DNA of 64,000 bases from an uncultured Oscillibacter sp. (GTDB taxonomy: Bacteria; Bacillota; Clostridia; Oscillospirales; Oscillospiraceae): NCBI GenBank assembly GCA_934574045.1, contig CAKTMK010000004.1:20117-84116 (forward strand), in the 5' to 3' direction. This document shows positions 54,901-63,182 of this stretch, piece by piece. The position numbers and the translations under genes were made by a program. The stretch's first letter is position 1, and each line of letters opens with the position of its first letter. The notes beneath the pieces are model-generated. The model was not told the DNA's origin. It did no database searches and saw only the letters and a program-made list of their open reading frames with translations.

Positions 54901-56171
54901 AGATCGGACAGGCGCTGAAAATGGCGCTCAAATCCATTCTGGGAAACAAAGGCCGGTCCATGCTGACCATGCTGGGCATCATCATCGGCATCGCCTCGGT
55001 CATGACCATCGTTTCCGTTATCAACGGCTCCAACAAAAAGAGCATGGAGTTGATGGCGGCCATGGGCACCAACAAGATCACCGTTTACGCCAACTACTAC
55101 AACGGGCAGGATGTGTTTCAGGACCTGTACGACTACTGCCAGAAGCTCACCGACTATGTGGACGGCGTGACGCCCAACAGCCAGTTCAGCGCCACCGTGG
55201 TATACGGCACGAAGAACAGCAGCAAAATGGGCGGCAACGGCGGCTATTCCTACATGGGCGGCGGCATGGCCATGGTGGACGACGGCGGCGGCGGCAGCCA
55301 GAACACCGAAATGCCGCCGGACCTGTACTTCGGCAGCGACCAATATTCCGCCTGCAACAATTTCCAGATCGAGCGGGGACGTGATCTCTCGCTGCTGGAC
55401 ATTCAGGACTACAAGCAGGTCTGCGTGCTGGGCGCGCGGGCGGCGCAGACGTTCTTCAACTATGCCGACCCGGTGGGGAAGGAGATCCAGGTGAACGGCA
55501 TCCCCTTTACCGTGGTGGGCGTCTACAAGGAAAAGGACCCGGACAGCATGTGGTCTATGGACAACATCATCGTCTTTCCGTATACGGACAGCCGCACGCT
55601 AAGCCCCGGAGGACAGATGTCCGAGTTCTCCGTCCGGGCCAAGGACGCCGACGCGGCGGTGGAGGCCACCTCCCGCATCATCGGCTTTCTCACCGGCCTG
55701 ATGGGCCAGAATCAGGAGAAGGGCTGGTACTCCGTCCAGAGCGAGAACCAGTGGCAGCAGAGCAACAACGAATACGCCACCATGATGAGTCTGGTCATGG
55801 GCGGCATCGCCGCCATCAGCCTTCTGGTGGGCGGTATCGGCATTATGAACATCATGCTGGTGACGGTGACGGAGCGGACGCGGGAGATCGGCATCCGCCG
55901 CGCCATCGGCGCGGAGCGTATCTCCATCGTCACGCAGTTTCTGATCGAGGCTGCCATGATCTGCGGCATCGGCGGCGTGATCGGCATTCTCATCGGCACG
56001 CTGGGCAGCCGGGTGGCCGGTCAGATGCTGATGCAGATGGAGATCTGGCCGTCTGTGAACATCACGGTGGGCGCGTTTGTGCTGTCCGTGGCGCTGGGGA
56101 TTCTGTTCGGCATCTACCCGGCGGCGAAGGCATCCAAGCTCCAGCCGGTGGAAGCGCTGCGGGCGGAGTGA
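54897..56171 (+). CDS. MacB-like ABC transporter permease (FtsX fold)
   Basis: A 424-residue permease. An N-terminal helix (MLTMLGIIIGIASVMTIVSVI), an extracytoplasmic MacB periplasmic-core-like domain (about 45-295), then three helices beginning VMGGIAAISLLVGGIGIMNIMLVTVTERTREIGIRRAIGA, the FtsX signature. A loop of Gly, Met and Ser (GGNGGYSYMGGGMAMVDDGGGGS) is inserted at about 110-135, an unusual low-complexity segment. The TTG at 54897 overlaps the ATPase stop; a TTG at 54891 is possible. Confidence 0.93.
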   Translation: MKIGQALKMALKSILGNKGRSMLTMLGIIIGIASVMTIVSVINGSNKKSMELMAAMGTNKITVYANYYNGQDVFQDLYDYCQKLTDYVDGVTPNSQFSATVVYGTKNSSKMGGNGGYSYMGGGMAMVDDGGGGSQNTEMPPDLYFGSDQYSACNNFQIERGRDLSLLDIQDYKQVCVLGARAAQTFFNYADPVGKEIQVNGIPFTVVGVYKEKDPDSMWSMDNIIVFPYTDSRTLSPGGQMSEFSVRAKDADAAVEATSRIIGFLTGLMGQNQEKGWYSVQSENQWQQSNNEYATMMSLVMGGIAAISLLVGGIGIMNIMLVTVTERTREIGIRRAIGAERISIVTQFLIEAAMICGIGGVIGILIGTLGSRVAGQMLMQMEIWPSVNITVGAFVLSVALGILFGIYPAAKASKLQPVEALRAE

Positions 56172-56187
56172 AATGAGGGAGAACAAC

Positions 56188-58518
56188 ATGAAAAAAAGAA
56201 TCGTATCCTTTCTGATGGCGGTTTGTCTGGCCGCGTCGGCGCTGGCGCTGCCCGCCGGGGCGAAAACGGCGGCGGTCACCGGCTTTACCGACATCAGCGA
56301 CCACTCCACCGCCGTGGCGGCGGAGTGCCTGCGGCTGCTGGGCGCCATGACCGGCTACGCCGGCGGCGCGTTCCGCCCGGATGGGCAGGTGACCCGGGCG
56401 CAGTTCTGCAAGATGGCCACCTATCTCATCAAGGACGGCGAGAGCCAGCTCAGCCGCTACCGCACGGTGACGGTGTTCCCGGACGTGAAGCCGTCCCACT
56501 GGGCGGCGGCGTACATCAACCTTGCGTCCGACTCCGGCCGCGGCGCGGCCGGAAGCGAGGACAAGACAGACCGCTCCATCATCAAGGGCTATGTGGACGG
56601 AAAGTTCCACCCGGAGCGGGTGGTGACGGTGGGACAGGCCGTGACCATCCTGATGCGCCTGCTGGGGTACAGCGACGCGGATATGGGCGGCATCTGGCCG
56701 GACGGCTACATGGCCGCCGCGGCCTCCTGCGGACTGACGGACGGCGTGTCCGCGCCCGCGTCCGACCCGCTGACCCGCGGCCTTGCCGCGCGGCTGCTGG
56801 TGAATCTGCTGCGGTGCGACAGCAAGGGCGGCGCGAATTACGGCGAGTCCATCGCCGCCAGCTCCGTGGAGGGGATGCTGACCACCTCCACGGCCACCGC
56901 TGCCGACGGCAGCGACACCGCCATGCAGCTTGGCAGCTCCACCGCCTATTCCATGGCGGGCGGAAAGGTCTCCACCGGCGCGATGAACGGCATGAAGGGC
57001 ACCCTCCTGCTGAACAAGGCCGGAAAGGTCATGACCTTCGTTCCGGAGATCACCGGCGTCAGCCGCACCGTGACCTTTGCCTCCGGCACCACGGTGAAGC
57101 TCACCACCGCCTCCGGTGAATCCTTCAACATCAAGAGCGACACCGCCATGGTGGTCAACGGCGAGCAGAAAACGTGGGCCACCGGCTACACATGGCTCAA
57201 TCCGGGCATGTCGCTGACGCTGTACATCGGCGAGAGCGGCACGGTGGAGTATATCTTCGCCGGAGCCAGCGCCACCTCCAGCGCGGCGGTCGTGGTCTAT
57301 ACCAGAGCGTCCGCGGCCGGCTTCAGTGAGCTGGCCGGCGGCAGCACCCGCTATTCCATCTATAAGAACGGCGCGGCGGCCTCGGTGAGCGACCTGCGGC
57401 CCTACGACGTGGCGATCTACAGCCCCGGGACCAACTCCATCCGCGTGTGCGACACCCGCATCACCGGCGTGTATGAAAACGCCTCGCCCAATCTGGACAA
57501 TCCCACGGAGATCACCGTGATGGGGACGAAGTTCCCCGTCCTGTCTACCGCGGCGGACACCATGAGCAAGCTCAAGCTGGGACAGACCATCACCCTCCTG
57601 CTGACGGAGGACAATCAGGTGGCCGGCGCCATCGAGGCCGGGTCCGTCAACGGCATCAACGGCAACGCGCTGGGCATCGTGAAGGAGGTCAGCAACTCCA
57701 AAGCCACGGTGAACCTGCTGTGCGGTGTCACGATCAGCGGCAGCGTGTCGCTGTCGGATGCGGAGGTCAGCCGCCTGAAAAACCACATGGCGTACGTCAG
57801 CTCCAGCTTTAAGGGCCGTCTGGCGCTGGCGCGCATGGACGGCGGCGTTCCCGGCGCGCTGGACGTCTCGGCCAGACGGATGGGCAGCCAGCTTCTGGCG
57901 GACAACGTGATGATCTACCAGACGACCTCCTCCGGCATGGAGCCGATCAGCCTGCAGGAGATCTCCAGCGCCAGCATCCCGGCCTCCGCCGCGGTGTACG
58001 CCAGAACGAACTGGGCGGGCCGGATCGACCTGATCGTTTTCAACAGCATCACCGGCAGCGACTATCAGTTTGGCCGCCTGCATTACAGCATGGGCGGCAC
58101 GGAGCCGGATTATGACGATGACGGCAAGGTCATCGGTTCCAAGCCGGTCTATGAAACGCTGTCCGTCATCACCGGAAACGGAACGCAGATCGGTCCCTTC
58201 AGCATCGGCCACTATACGGTGGTGGATGACCGGGAGGTCCACGACGGTGATTACGTCGGCGTGATCCTGAACAAGCAGGAGAACCTGATCGAGACGATCC
58301 TGCTGCTCAACAAGTGCGAAAACGTTTTGAACAGCGCGTGGAGCAGCGCGGCCTCCGTCACCATCGGCGGCCAGACCTATACGGTCCCCTCCGACGTTCT
58401 GTGCTACAACCGGTCCAGCGGGAAATGGGTCACTCTGGACGAGGCCCGCGCCTTCGCGTCCACCTCCACGGTCTATACGGATCAGTCCGGATACGTCCGC
58501 GTGGTGGAGGTCCGATAA
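56188..58518 (+). CDS. SLH-domain surface protein
   Basis: A 776-residue exported protein. Signal peptide MKKRIVSFLMAVCLAASALALPAGA, then three S-layer homology modules (about 32-230) with typical cores such as GYAGGAFRPDGQVTRAQFCKMATYL, GYVDGKFHPERVVTVGQAVTILMRLLGY and DPLTRGLAARLLVNLL. The remaining 540 residues are rich in beta-type segments and Ser/Thr and match no domain I know. SLH modules bind pyruvylated wall polymers. The 16-bp gap to the permease gene puts it in the efflux operon. Confidence 0.88.
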   Translation: MKKRIVSFLMAVCLAASALALPAGAKTAAVTGFTDISDHSTAVAAECLRLLGAMTGYAGGAFRPDGQVTRAQFCKMATYLIKDGESQLSRYRTVTVFPDVKPSHWAAAYINLASDSGRGAAGSEDKTDRSIIKGYVDGKFHPERVVTVGQAVTILMRLLGYSDADMGGIWPDGYMAAAASCGLTDGVSAPASDPLTRGLAARLLVNLLRCDSKGGANYGESIAASSVEGMLTTSTATAADGSDTAMQLGSSTAYSMAGGKVSTGAMNGMKGTLLLNKAGKVMTFVPEITGVSRTVTFASGTTVKLTTASGESFNIKSDTAMVVNGEQKTWATGYTWLNPGMSLTLYIGESGTVEYIFAGASATSSAAVVVYTRASAAGFSELAGGSTRYSIYKNGAAASVSDLRPYDVAIYSPGTNSIRVCDTRITGVYENASPNLDNPTEITVMGTKFPVLSTAADTMSKLKLGQTITLLLTEDNQVAGAIEAGSVNGINGNALGIVKEVSNSKATVNLLCGVTISGSVSLSDAEVSRLKNHMAYVSSSFKGRLALARMDGGVPGALDVSARRMGSQLLADNVMIYQTTSSGMEPISLQEISSASIPASAAVYARTNWAGRIDLIVFNSITGSDYQFGRLHYSMGGTEPDYDDDGKVIGSKPVYETLSVITGNGTQIGPFSIGHYTVVDDREVHDGDYVGVILNKQENLIETILLLNKCENVLNSAWSSAASVTIGGQTYTVPSDVLCYNRSSGKWVTLDEARAFASTSTVYTDQSGYVRVVEVR

Positions 58519-58534
58519 GGAAACGATCCATGCC

Positions 58535-58575
58535 GCAAAAGGGGGCCGTCGGCCCCCTTTTGCGCGGTTTTCCCG
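58535..58575 (+). terminator. terminator of the MFP-ABC-SLH operon
   Basis: Perfect 13-bp arms 58535-58547 and 58551-58563 (loop GTC); TTTT follows after GCGG. Confidence 0.78.
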
Positions 58576-58650
58576 GCCCAGGAAGAAGCTGCGCCCCAGC
58601 AGAGCGGGCCGCGCCGCTCTCATTGGCAGAGTTTACATAAAAAGTTAGGA

Positions 58651-58679
58651 TTGACCGCGGCGCGGCAAGTTGCTATAAT
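58651..58679 (+). promoter_or_regulatory. promoter of the leader RNA / GH25 gene
   Basis: TTGACC (58651-58656), 17-bp spacer, TATAAT (58674-58679). Transcription should begin near 58686. Confidence 0.85.
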
Positions 58680-58685
58680 CAAAGC

Positions 58686-58778
58686 GTCAGCGGACTGGGG
58701 TTTCCGGCCGGTCCGCCCGGACTTGAACGGACGAAAGCGGCCCCGGCAGGGGGATCTTCCCGCGGGGGCCGCTTTTTT
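58686..58778 (+). ncRNA. structured leader or small RNA ending in an intrinsic terminator
   Basis: Between the promoter and the GH25 gene lies an about 93-nt segment. Two helices compete: 58691-58698 with 58708-58715 (8 bp with one U-G), or 58711-58715 with CGGAC at 58728-58732. It ends in a terminator, arms 58734-58744 and 58765-58775, running into six T (58773-58778). Either an attenuator of the muramidase gene or a separate small RNA. It matches no riboswitch I know. Confidence 0.6.
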
Positions 58779-58823
58779 ACGCAGAGGATATCGACCGATT
58801 TCGACAGAATTTGGAGGAATACC

Positions 58824-60455
58824 ATGGCAGGCTTTTGCAGATTCCGCGCCGCCGCCGCGCTGGCGCTGGCGGCGGCTTCGCTGGTCCAGAGCGCAGCCGG
58901 CGCGCCGTTTTCCGACACGGAGGGCCACTGGGCGCAGAGCGCCGTTGAGAAATGGAGCGGGGAGTACGGCGTGCTCAACGGCTATGAGGACGGCTCGTTC
59001 CACCCGGACGATCCCATCACCCGCGGCGCGTTCGCGGGCATCCTGAACCGCTTTCTGCGGTATCAGACGGCGTCGCCCGCCGGGACGTTCAGCGACACGG
59101 ACGGCGCGTACTGGGAGGACGCCATCCTCCGGCTCCACGCCGCGGGCGTGTATCTGGGCACGGACGGCGCGGCGCGGCTGACCGCAAACATCACCCGCCA
59201 GCAGGCGGTGACGATGGTGGGTCGGGCGTTTCAGCTCCCGCAGGCGGACGCCGTTCCGGCCTATGCCGACGCGGAGCAGATCGAAAGCTACGCCGCCGGG
59301 TACATCGGCACGCTGGCGGAGCGGGGCTGCATCACCGACGTGGGCGCGGACAACCGCTTCCGGCCCACGGACCCCATCACCCGGGCGGAGTTTGTGAACC
59401 TGCTGAACAACATGATCGGCAGTCTCATCCAGACCACCGGCGAGTATTCCGGCGACAGGACGGGGACGCTGATGGTGAACGCCGCCGACGGCGCGACCCT
59501 GCGGGACATGAAGATCGACGGTGATCTGATCGTGGCGCCCGGCGTCATTGGCGGCATCGTGCTTCAGGACGTGACGCTGACGGGCAGCATCCTGAATCTG
59601 GGCAATGCCCCCATCGACCAGTTTGCCACGCCGCCCAAGGAGGACACCGGCGGCTCCGGCACGGCGGCGCCCGTTCCGGACCTGAACTGGACCTATATCA
59701 CCCTGCCGGACGGCAAGCAGATCCCGTATTACGAGGGCGTGCCGGTGAGCACTTTCGGCGAGGGCAGCTTTTACTGGAACGAGGCCGGGCGGCTGGTGTA
59801 CGCCGGGAAGGACTTTTCCACCCGCTTCGGCATCGACGTGTCCGCCTACCAGAACCGGGCCATCCCGGATAAGACCATCGACTGGAACGCCGCGAAGGCC
59901 GACGGCGTGGAATACGCTTTCGTCCGCATCGGCCTGCGGGGGACCAGCACCGGCGGTCTGAACGCCGACGCGTTCTACGCCCAGAATCTGGACGGCGCCG
60001 CCGCCGCGGGCATCGACACGGGCGTGTACTTCTTCTCGCAGGCCATCACGGTGGAGGAAGCCGTGGAGGAGGCCAATTACGTGCTCTCCCTGCTGGGCGG
60101 GCGGCAGCTTGCCTGCCCGGTGGCCTACGACTGGGAGATGCACGACAGCAGCTACCGCGTGTACGGCATCAGCGCCGCCATGGCCACCGCCTGCGCCAAG
60201 GCGTTCTGTGAGACCATCGAGGCGGCGGGCTACCGCGCCATGGTCTATACCAGCAGCTACGTGGCTTATAACAAATTCGATCTGTCGGCACTCTCCGCTT
60301 ACCCCATCTGGTACCCGGAGTACAAGTCCGCCGACTCCACCGTGCTGTATCCCCAGCTCTACTACCGGCCCAACTACTGGCAGTACACCAGCAAGGGCAG
60401 CGTGGCCGGACTGAGCGGCAGCGTGGATTGCAGCCTGCAATTCATTCCCAACTGA
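58824..60455 (+). CDS. SLH-anchored GH25 muramidase (lysozyme)
   Basis: A 543-residue exported wall hydrolase. Signal peptide (1-27), three SLH modules (about 28-210; FSDTEGHWAQSAVEKW, GYEDGSFHPDDPITRGAFAGIL, RFRPTDPITRAEFVNLL), a linker, then a GH25 domain from about 335: FGIDVSAYQ with the catalytic Asp, YAFVRIGLRG, and CPVAYDWEMHD with the catalytic Asp-x-Glu. It cleaves MurNAc-GlcNAc bonds. SD TTGGAGGAA. The upstream terminator at 58734-58778 implies regulated read-through. Confidence 0.93.
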   Translation: MAGFCRFRAAAALALAAASLVQSAAGAPFSDTEGHWAQSAVEKWSGEYGVLNGYEDGSFHPDDPITRGAFAGILNRFLRYQTASPAGTFSDTDGAYWEDAILRLHAAGVYLGTDGAARLTANITRQQAVTMVGRAFQLPQADAVPAYADAEQIESYAAGYIGTLAERGCITDVGADNRFRPTDPITRAEFVNLLNNMIGSLIQTTGEYSGDRTGTLMVNAADGATLRDMKIDGDLIVAPGVIGGIVLQDVTLTGSILNLGNAPIDQFATPPKEDTGGSGTAAPVPDLNWTYITLPDGKQIPYYEGVPVSTFGEGSFYWNEAGRLVYAGKDFSTRFGIDVSAYQNRAIPDKTIDWNAAKADGVEYAFVRIGLRGTSTGGLNADAFYAQNLDGAAAAGIDTGVYFFSQAITVEEAVEEANYVLSLLGGRQLACPVAYDWEMHDSSYRVYGISAAMATACAKAFCETIEAAGYRAMVYTSSYVAYNKFDLSALSAYPIWYPEYKSADSTVLYPQLYYRPNYWQYTSKGSVAGLSGSVDCSLQFIPN

Positions 60456-60523
60456 GCGGACGGAGCTTCCCGAAGCGCGGCGCGCTCCGCCGCCCGGTCC
60501 GCGAAAAGCAGAAACGATGGAAA

Positions 60524-60565
60524 CCGCCCCCGGACGCAGCGCGCGCTGCGTCCGGGGGCGGCTTT
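60524..60565 (+). terminator. long palindrome after the GH25 gene
   Basis: Perfect 38-bp palindrome, arms 60524-60542 and 60543-60561, with a short CTTT. Probably the GH25 terminator. Confidence 0.65.
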
Positions 60566-60685
60566 GGTGCGGCGGGGGAACGGGCGCTCGGACAGGTGGG
60601 CGGAGAAAAAGACCGCCGGGGAATGAGGTCTTCCGGGGGCGGACAGCTGCGGTGGGCGCGGCGGAGCGGGGAGCGCCCCGCCAAA
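60566..60685. other. intergenic remainder between the GH25 and glyA terminators
   Basis: About 120 bp of very GC-rich sequence between the two terminators of convergent genes. No gene is supported. Confidence 0.5.
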
Positions 60686-60721
60686 AGCCGGAGCGGCGCC
60701 GCATCGGCAGCGCCGCTCCGG
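60682..60721 (-). terminator. glyA terminator
   Basis: Perfect 12-bp arms 60688-60699 and 60710-60721; on the minus strand CTTTTGG follows. Confidence 0.72.
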
Positions 60722-60771
60722 TTGAAGCACGACCGTTCCCGCCCGGGCGGCTCTAGACCGGCGGGCAGAAA

Positions 60772-62019
60772 TTACTGATAGAGGGGGAACGCCTCGCACA
60801 GGGCGTTGACCTCCGCCTTGACCTGTGCGGCGGTCCCGTCGAAGTCCCGGGCGACCTCGCCCAGCCAGTGGGCGATCTTCGCCATCTCCGGCTCCTTGAA
60901 GCCCCGGGAGGTGACGGCGGGGGTGCCCACCCGGATGCCGGAGGTGACGAAGGGCTTTTCCGGGTCGTTGGGGATGGCGTTTTTGTTGACGGTGATCTGG
61001 ACCTCGTCCAGCCGGCGCTCAAACTCTTTACCGGTGATGTGGAAGTTGCGCACATCCACCAGCATCAGGTGGTTGTCCGTGCCGCCGGAGACGAGCTGGA
61101 AGCCCTCCTTCACAAGACCCTCCGCCAGCGCGGCAGCGTTTTTCACCACCTGCTGCTGGTAGGTCTTGAATTCCGGCTTGAGCGCCTCGCCGAAGCAGAC
61201 GGCCTTGGCGGCGATGATGTGCTCCAGCGGGCCGCCCTGCGTGCCGGGGAACACGGCGGAGTTGATTTTCTTGAACAGATCGTCGTCGTTGCACAGGATC
61301 ATGCCGCCCCGGGGGCCGCGCAGGGTCTTGTGGGTGGTGGTGGTGACCACGTCGGCGTAGGGAATGGGGGAGGGGTGGACGCCCGCGGCCACAAGGCCCG
61401 CGATGTGGGCCATGTCTACCATCAAATACGCGCCCACTGCGTCGGCCACCTCGCGGAACTTGGCAAAGTCGATGATCCGGGGATAGGCGGACGCGCCCGC
61501 CACGATCAGCTTCGGGCGGCACTCCTGCGCGGTCTTCATCAGCGCGTCGTAGTCGATGCGCTCCGTCTCGTCGTCCAGCCCGTAGGGGACGATGTTGAAG
61601 TATTTTCCGGAGATGTTCACGGGGCTGCCGTGGCTGAGGTGGCCGCCGTGGGCCAGATTCATGCCCATCACGGTGTCGCCGGGCTTGACCAGCGCGAAGA
61701 ACGCGGCCAGATTGGCGTTGGCCCCGGAGTGGGGCTGGACGTTGGCATGCTTGCAGCCGAACAGCTCACAGGCCCGGTTCCGGGCAATCTCCTCCGTCAC
61801 GTCCACGGCGTAGCATCCGCCGTAGTACCGGTGGCCGGGATAGCCCTCGGCGTACTTGTTGGTCAGGCAGGTGCCCATCGTCATCATCACGGCCTCGCTG
61901 ACGATGTTCTCGCTGGCGATCAGCTCGATGTTGCGGCACTCCCGGGCGAACTCCTCCCGAATGGACGCGCCGACCTCCGGATCATACCGGGAAATAAAAT
62001 CCATGGATTCACGCAGCAT
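60772..62019 (-). CDS. glyA: serine hydroxymethyltransferase
   Basis: A 415-residue PLP enzyme interconverting serine and glycine with tetrahydrofolate, the main source of one-carbon units. IELIASENIVSEAV and YAEGYPGHRYYGGC at the N-terminus, HSGANANLAAFFAL, and the PLP Lys231 in TTTTHKTLRGPRGG. SD AAGGAG. Monocistronic, divergent from the Val T-box unit, with a palindrome just downstream of its -10. Confidence 0.97.
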   Translation of the reverse strand: MLRESMDFISRYDPEVGASIREEFARECRNIELIASENIVSEAVMMTMGTCLTNKYAEGYPGHRYYGGCYAVDVTEEIARNRACELFGCKHANVQPHSGANANLAAFFALVKPGDTVMGMNLAHGGHLSHGSPVNISGKYFNIVPYGLDDETERIDYDALMKTAQECRPKLIVAGASAYPRIIDFAKFREVADAVGAYLMVDMAHIAGLVAAGVHPSPIPYADVVTTTTHKTLRGPRGGMILCNDDDLFKKINSAVFPGTQGGPLEHIIAAKAVCFGEALKPEFKTYQQQVVKNAAALAEGLVKEGFQLVSGGTDNHLMLVDVRNFHITGKEFERRLDEVQITVNKNAIPNDPEKPFVTSGIRVGTPAVTSRGFKEPEMAKIAHWLGEVARDFDGTAAQVKAEVNALCEAFPLYQ

Positions 62020-62079
62020 AGCAAATACTCCTTATTTTATGAGATCCCCGCGGGGGCGGGCGCTCCGGCGGACGCCGGA

Positions 62080-62101
62080 AAAATCATGATTTTCTAGTAT
62101 A
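62080..62101 (-). promoter_or_regulatory. glyA promoter -10 with adjacent palindrome
   Basis: Minus strand: TATACT at 62096-62101 with only a weak -35 (TTTCCA, 17 bp up). Directly after it stands a perfect 14-bp palindrome AAAATCATGATTTT (62080-62093) covering the expected transcription start, a candidate operator. A CCGGCG/CGCCGG hairpin follows in the leader (62065-62078). Confidence 0.5.
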
Positions 62102-62174
62102 GCACGGCCCGTCCCGTTTGGAAAGGCCGCGGCGCGGTTTTTGCGGAGTTTTTTGCGGAAAACGGGCAAAATAT

Positions 62175-62209
62175 GGGCCGAACCGCGGAAAATCGCGGCG
62201 GTTCGGCCC
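62175..62209. other. inverted repeat between divergent glyA and valS promoters
   Basis: Perfect 12-bp arms GGGCCGAACCGC (62175-62186) and its complement (62198-62209), 8 bp before the -35 of the Val T-box promoter. There is no T-run, so it may be a protein-binding site or a relic. Confidence 0.5.
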
Positions 62210-62216
62210 TCCGGCC

Positions 62217-62245
62217 TTGACAAACGGGGCGGCGGCGGTTATACT
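62217..62245 (+). promoter_or_regulatory. promoter of the Val T-box operon
   Basis: TTGACA (62217-62222), 17-bp spacer, TATACT (62240-62245). Confidence 0.88.
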
Positions 62246-62251
62246 AAACTG

Positions 62252-62507
62252 TAAATATCGCAAACGCGATGATGGAGAGCAGTACCCGCGTGCGGACGCG
62301 CAGAGAGAGGGCGGTCGGTGCAAGCCCCCGGGAAGTCCGCGGAGAAGTCGCTCCGGAGCCTTGCGCCGAAGGACAGTAGGCGTCAACGGGTCCTCCCGTT
62401 ACAGAGGAGCGGCGCGGCTGCGCCGCATGAGCGCGGGTTTTCCCGAATGCAGGTGGTACCACGGACTTTTGTTCGCCCTGAGCCGAGACGGCTCGGGGCG
62501 TTTTTTT
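62252..62507 (+). promoter_or_regulatory. T-box leader, predicted tRNA-Val specific
   Basis: AGAGAGAG and GGTCGGTGCAAG elements of stem I, specifier GTC at 62347-62349 in the context GAAGTCG, the T-box sequence AATGCAGGTGGTACCACGG (62446-62464), and a terminator with 11-bp arms 62474-62484 and 62490-62500 followed by seven T. Its specifier matches valS, which is the second gene of the transcript. Confidence 0.92.
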
Positions 62508-62542
62508 GTCCGTCCCGAAAACAGAAAAAGAATGGAGAGCTT

Positions 62543-63127
62543 ATGGAACGGTTTGTGTTTGATACGACGCAGGGCGCCGTGCTGGATGCGGCGGAGGAGG
62601 CGGCGCTGATGGATTACGCACGCGTCCGGGCCAACGCCGCGCGGCCCTGTCTGCTGCTGGCGCTGCTGGTGGCGGGCTTCGCCGTCTATTTCCTGGTGCA
62701 GCGGGAATGGGCCACCGTGCTGTACACGGTGCTGGTGGGACTGCTGCTGTGCGGCTTTTTCTGGCTGCCCATGTTGGGGACCAAAAACTTCCGCGCCAAC
62801 GTGCGCTCCGCCCGCGCCCGGCGGGCGAACTTGACCAACACCGTCCGGGGCAAGCCCATCCGCTTCATCTTTGAGGACGGCGGCTGCCGGATGCTGGACG
62901 GCAAGGGCGCGGAGGTCCGCGTCTGGAAGGACCTGCACATGGGCGAGGTCCGGGAGAGCGACCGGCTCTTCTGGCTCCCGGCGGAGGACACGTCGGTGCT
63001 GCTCCCCAAGGAGGCGCTGACGGAGGGAACGGAGGAGGGCTTTCGCGCGTGGCTCAAGGCCCGCTGCAAGCGCTACCGCTTCTGCAAGGTGACGGACCGG
63101 GTGCGCCGCGTGGTGGAGGACGCGTGA
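62543..63127 (+). CDS. small membrane protein, YcxB-like
   Basis: A 194-residue protein with two membrane helices (about 33-51 and 58-78), followed by a basic loop and a soluble C-terminal part (IRFIFEDGGCRML...WKDLHMGEVRESDRLFWLP...VLLPKEAL) that resembles the YcxB/PH-like domain of small Firmicutes membrane proteins. SD GGAGAG precedes the ATG. It stands between the Val T-box and valS, so it should respond to uncharged tRNA-Val; I know no functional link. Confidence 0.65.
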   Translation: MERFVFDTTQGAVLDAAEEAALMDYARVRANAARPCLLLALLVAGFAVYFLVQREWATVLYTVLVGLLLCGFFWLPMLGTKNFRANVRSARARRANLTNTVRGKPIRFIFEDGGCRMLDGKGAEVRVWKDLHMGEVRESDRLFWLPAEDTSVLLPKEALTEGTEEGFRAWLKARCKRYRFCKVTDRVRRVVEDA

Positions 63128-63182
63128 GCGTCCGCCGGTAAAAAACAAGACCGATCAGATTCATATAAAAGGAGAACCGAAC

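Noticed and set aside
56062..58623. 853-residue minus-strand ORF opposite the SLH gene
   Set aside because: Gly/Ala/Arg/His-rich shadow frame without start signals.
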